16,663 nucleotides of DNA, taken from contig DAIOHQ010000095.1 in NCBI GenBank assembly GCA_036744635.1, positions 1 through 16,663 of the forward strand, given 5' to 3'. Source of the DNA: DAIOHQ01 sp036744635 (GTDB lineage: Bacteria > Planctomycetota > Phycisphaerae > Tepidisphaerales > Tepidisphaeraceae). The notes under the pieces were generated by a model. That model was not told where the DNA came from. It was given only the letters and a program-made list of their open reading frames with translations, and did no database searches. Shown here one piece after another: positions 15,533 through 16,663 of the stretch. A program made the translations under genes and the position numbers. The number at the start of each line of letters is the position of its first letter. The first letter of the stretch is position 1.

Positions 15533-16570
15533 CTATGCCAGCCGGTCGTGGATCCAACTGAAACGGCTTTGCGGCTTCCTGGCATTTGCTTCGGCGATGG
15601 AATCGGCGAGAGATTCAAGCCGCTCGGCCTGGACGCAGAGAAACTCCTGCGCGGCCGCCGCTTTGCCCGACAGCGAAAGCTCCGCGATCTTCCACGCCTT
15701 CACCAGGTGGCGAATGATCTCAACGTAGTCGTGGACGGTGTAGACGCCCAGGCGCTGGGCGACGGCGGCGAAATGCTCGAAAAGGTCCGGGTCCTTGCCG
15801 TCATCCATCAGCCGGCCTGGCATCGAAATGATGCGGCGCATCATCTGCCGGAAAATCAGCACGCCGCCGGCCGGGTCCTGCTCGATCACCGCGCCCATCA
15901 TCCGCGTGTAAAACATCGCATGGCGTGACTCATCGGCCGCGATCTTGGCGCAGATTTTCGAGAGATTTTCATCCCCCTGTTTGGCGGCCAGCCGGCCGAC
16001 ATTGGCGTGGGATACCACCGTCGCCCGCTCCTGAAACGATGTATAAATCAGCCCCGCATAGGGATCGGGATAGGCCCGGGGATCGAATCCGTTGGCCAGC
16101 AGGTGGTGGATCGTCAGCTCGACGGCGCGCATGTCGACGCGCCCGGTCAGGCGCAGGAAGGCGTTGAGCAAATCGCCATGGCGATTCTCCTCGGCCGTCC
16201 AGCCGCGCATCCAGCGCGCCCAGGGATCGGGACTGATGCCGCTGTAGTCGCGGGCGATCAGGTTGAGGGAAATCGCGTAGCTGGGCAGTGCCTCTTCGGT
16301 GATCATGTCGCCGACCAGCACGACCAATAGTTCATCGGAGAGTTCACCGGCCGGTGCGCGAAAGCGCACTACCTGCTCCTTCCAGTCAGCGGCGGTCAGA
16401 TCGGGCAGATAATCCGTTGGTTGCCAGGCCTTGTCGACGGGCGTCAGCAGCGAAAGATTCTGCTCTACCGCCGACTGCAGGCTCTGCAGCAGCTCGATCT
16501 GCGGAACGATTCGGGCCTGATCGCTGATTGGGGCATTGATGGGAAGCACTTCGTTCAATGCAGAGAGCAT
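15533..16570 (-). CDS. Diiron acyl-[acyl-carrier-protein] desaturase (plant stearoyl-ACP desaturase-like)
   Basis: A soluble, 345-residue diiron oxygenase that would insert a double bond into an ACP-bound acyl chain using O2 and reduced ferredoxin. The diiron ligands are all in place: Glu in TEEALPSY (91-98), Glu128 and His131 in AEENRH, Glu181 in SFQERAT, and Glu214 and His217 in ADESRH. Neighbouring segments GWTAEENRHGDLLN, GRVDMR, YTSFQERAT and ISMPGRLMDDG closely recall plant delta-9 stearoyl-ACP desaturases. The position of the double bond made cannot be inferred. The ATG at 16570 has only a poor Shine-Dalgarno (GGACTGGT). The upstream region carries short direct repeats at the window edge. 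It lies in the same orientation as the glycosyltransferase gene, 147 bp away. Confidence 0.92.
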   Translation of the reverse strand: MLSALNEVLPINAPISDQARIVPQIELLQSLQSAVEQNLSLLTPVDKAWQPTDYLPDLTAADWKEQVVRFRAPAGELSDELLVVLVGDMITEEALPSYAISLNLIARDYSGISPDPWARWMRGWTAEENRHGDLLNAFLRLTGRVDMRAVELTIHHLLANGFDPRAYPDPYAGLIYTSFQERATVVSHANVGRLAAKQGDENLSKICAKIAADESRHAMFYTRMMGAVIEQDPAGGVLIFRQMMRRIISMPGRLMDDGKDPDLFEHFAAVAQRLGVYTVHDYVEIIRHLVKAWKIAELSLSGKAAAAQEFLCVQAERLESLADSIAEANARKPQSRFSWIHDRLA

Positions 16571-16594
16571 ACCAGTCCGACAGCAATTTCACAA

Positions 16595-16614
16595 GATTGT
16601 CAATCGGATTGTCA
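16595..16614. repeat. Direct repeat GATTGTCA x2 upstream of the desaturase gene
   Basis: GATTGTCA occurs at 16595-16602 and 16607-16614, 12 bp apart, about 25-45 bp upstream of the desaturase start. Spacing near one helical turn would suit a regulator. The reverse strand also reads TTGACA at 16603-16598, but no matching -10 box was found. Confidence 0.35.
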
Positions 16615-16616
16615 TA

Positions 16617-16663
16617 CCAAAGTTGTAATGTCCGGTCTTAACCAAGTTGAAGTGTCCGGTTTC
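16617..16663. repeat. 24-bp-period direct repeat truncated by the window edge, possible insertion-sequence end
   Basis: Two units with the core GTTGWARTGTCCGGTYT begin their GTTG at 16622 and 16646, exactly 24 bp apart, and the second runs off the window. Multiple short direct repeats of this sort are typical of the ends of some insertion sequences, such as the IS21 family, where they bind transposase. No transposase is visible inside the window, so the assignment is inferred. Confidence 0.5.

Overview
The window looks like an ordinary chromosomal segment of a GC-rich bacterium. It is probably a planctomycete, perhaps of the Phycisphaerae. This rests on protein flavour, an rpsP-trmD-rplS cluster without rimM, and three intergenic repeat families of the kind I recall from planctomycete genomes. 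I could run no search, so the taxonomy is an inference. I see no rRNA, tRNA, CRISPR array, prophage or complete insertion sequence.

Layout, left to right: (1) gnd-type 6-phosphogluconate dehydrogenase followed by an FGGY sugar kinase, both forward, a likely pentose-phosphate/gluconate pair. (2) A reverse-strand PLD-type cardiolipin synthase whose stop codon abuts that of the kinase. (3) A forward Mrp/ApbC-type P-loop protein, divergent from the synthase. (4) A reverse two-gene unit of a small DUF485-like membrane protein and an ActP-like sodium:solute symporter, overlapping by 4 nt. (5) A 586-bp intergenic region packed with palindromes, a small inverted-repeat element nested inside an older palindrome, and copies of a hairpin repeat. 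(6) ffh, then a VapBC-like toxin-antitoxin pair whose PIN toxin is frameshifted. (7) A reverse nitrilase-superfamily amidase, then, divergent from it across a 76-bp inverted repeat, forward recX. (8) The rpsP-trmD-rplS translation cluster, with a hairpin wedged between rpsP and the trmD start codon and a strong terminator after rplS. (9) Two reverse genes, a GT-C type membrane glycosyltransferase and a plant-like diiron acyl-ACP desaturase. (10) A direct repeat cut by the right edge, possibly the end of an insertion sequence.

ffh and rpsP-trmD-rplS serve protein export and translation. The amidase, recX and the toxin-antitoxin pair sit between them. The cardiolipin synthase, desaturase and glycosyltransferase are envelope or lipid functions, but they are scattered rather than in one operon.

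I did not find a clearly new multi-gene system. The most interesting signals are structural: a 72-bp two-hairpin repeat whose two full copies differ by paired, stem-preserving changes; a 119-bp MITE-like element inserted exactly at the apex of a palindrome with an AGTA duplication; the hairpin directly abutting the trmD start codon; and the PIN toxin frameshift at CTT-TGG-C.
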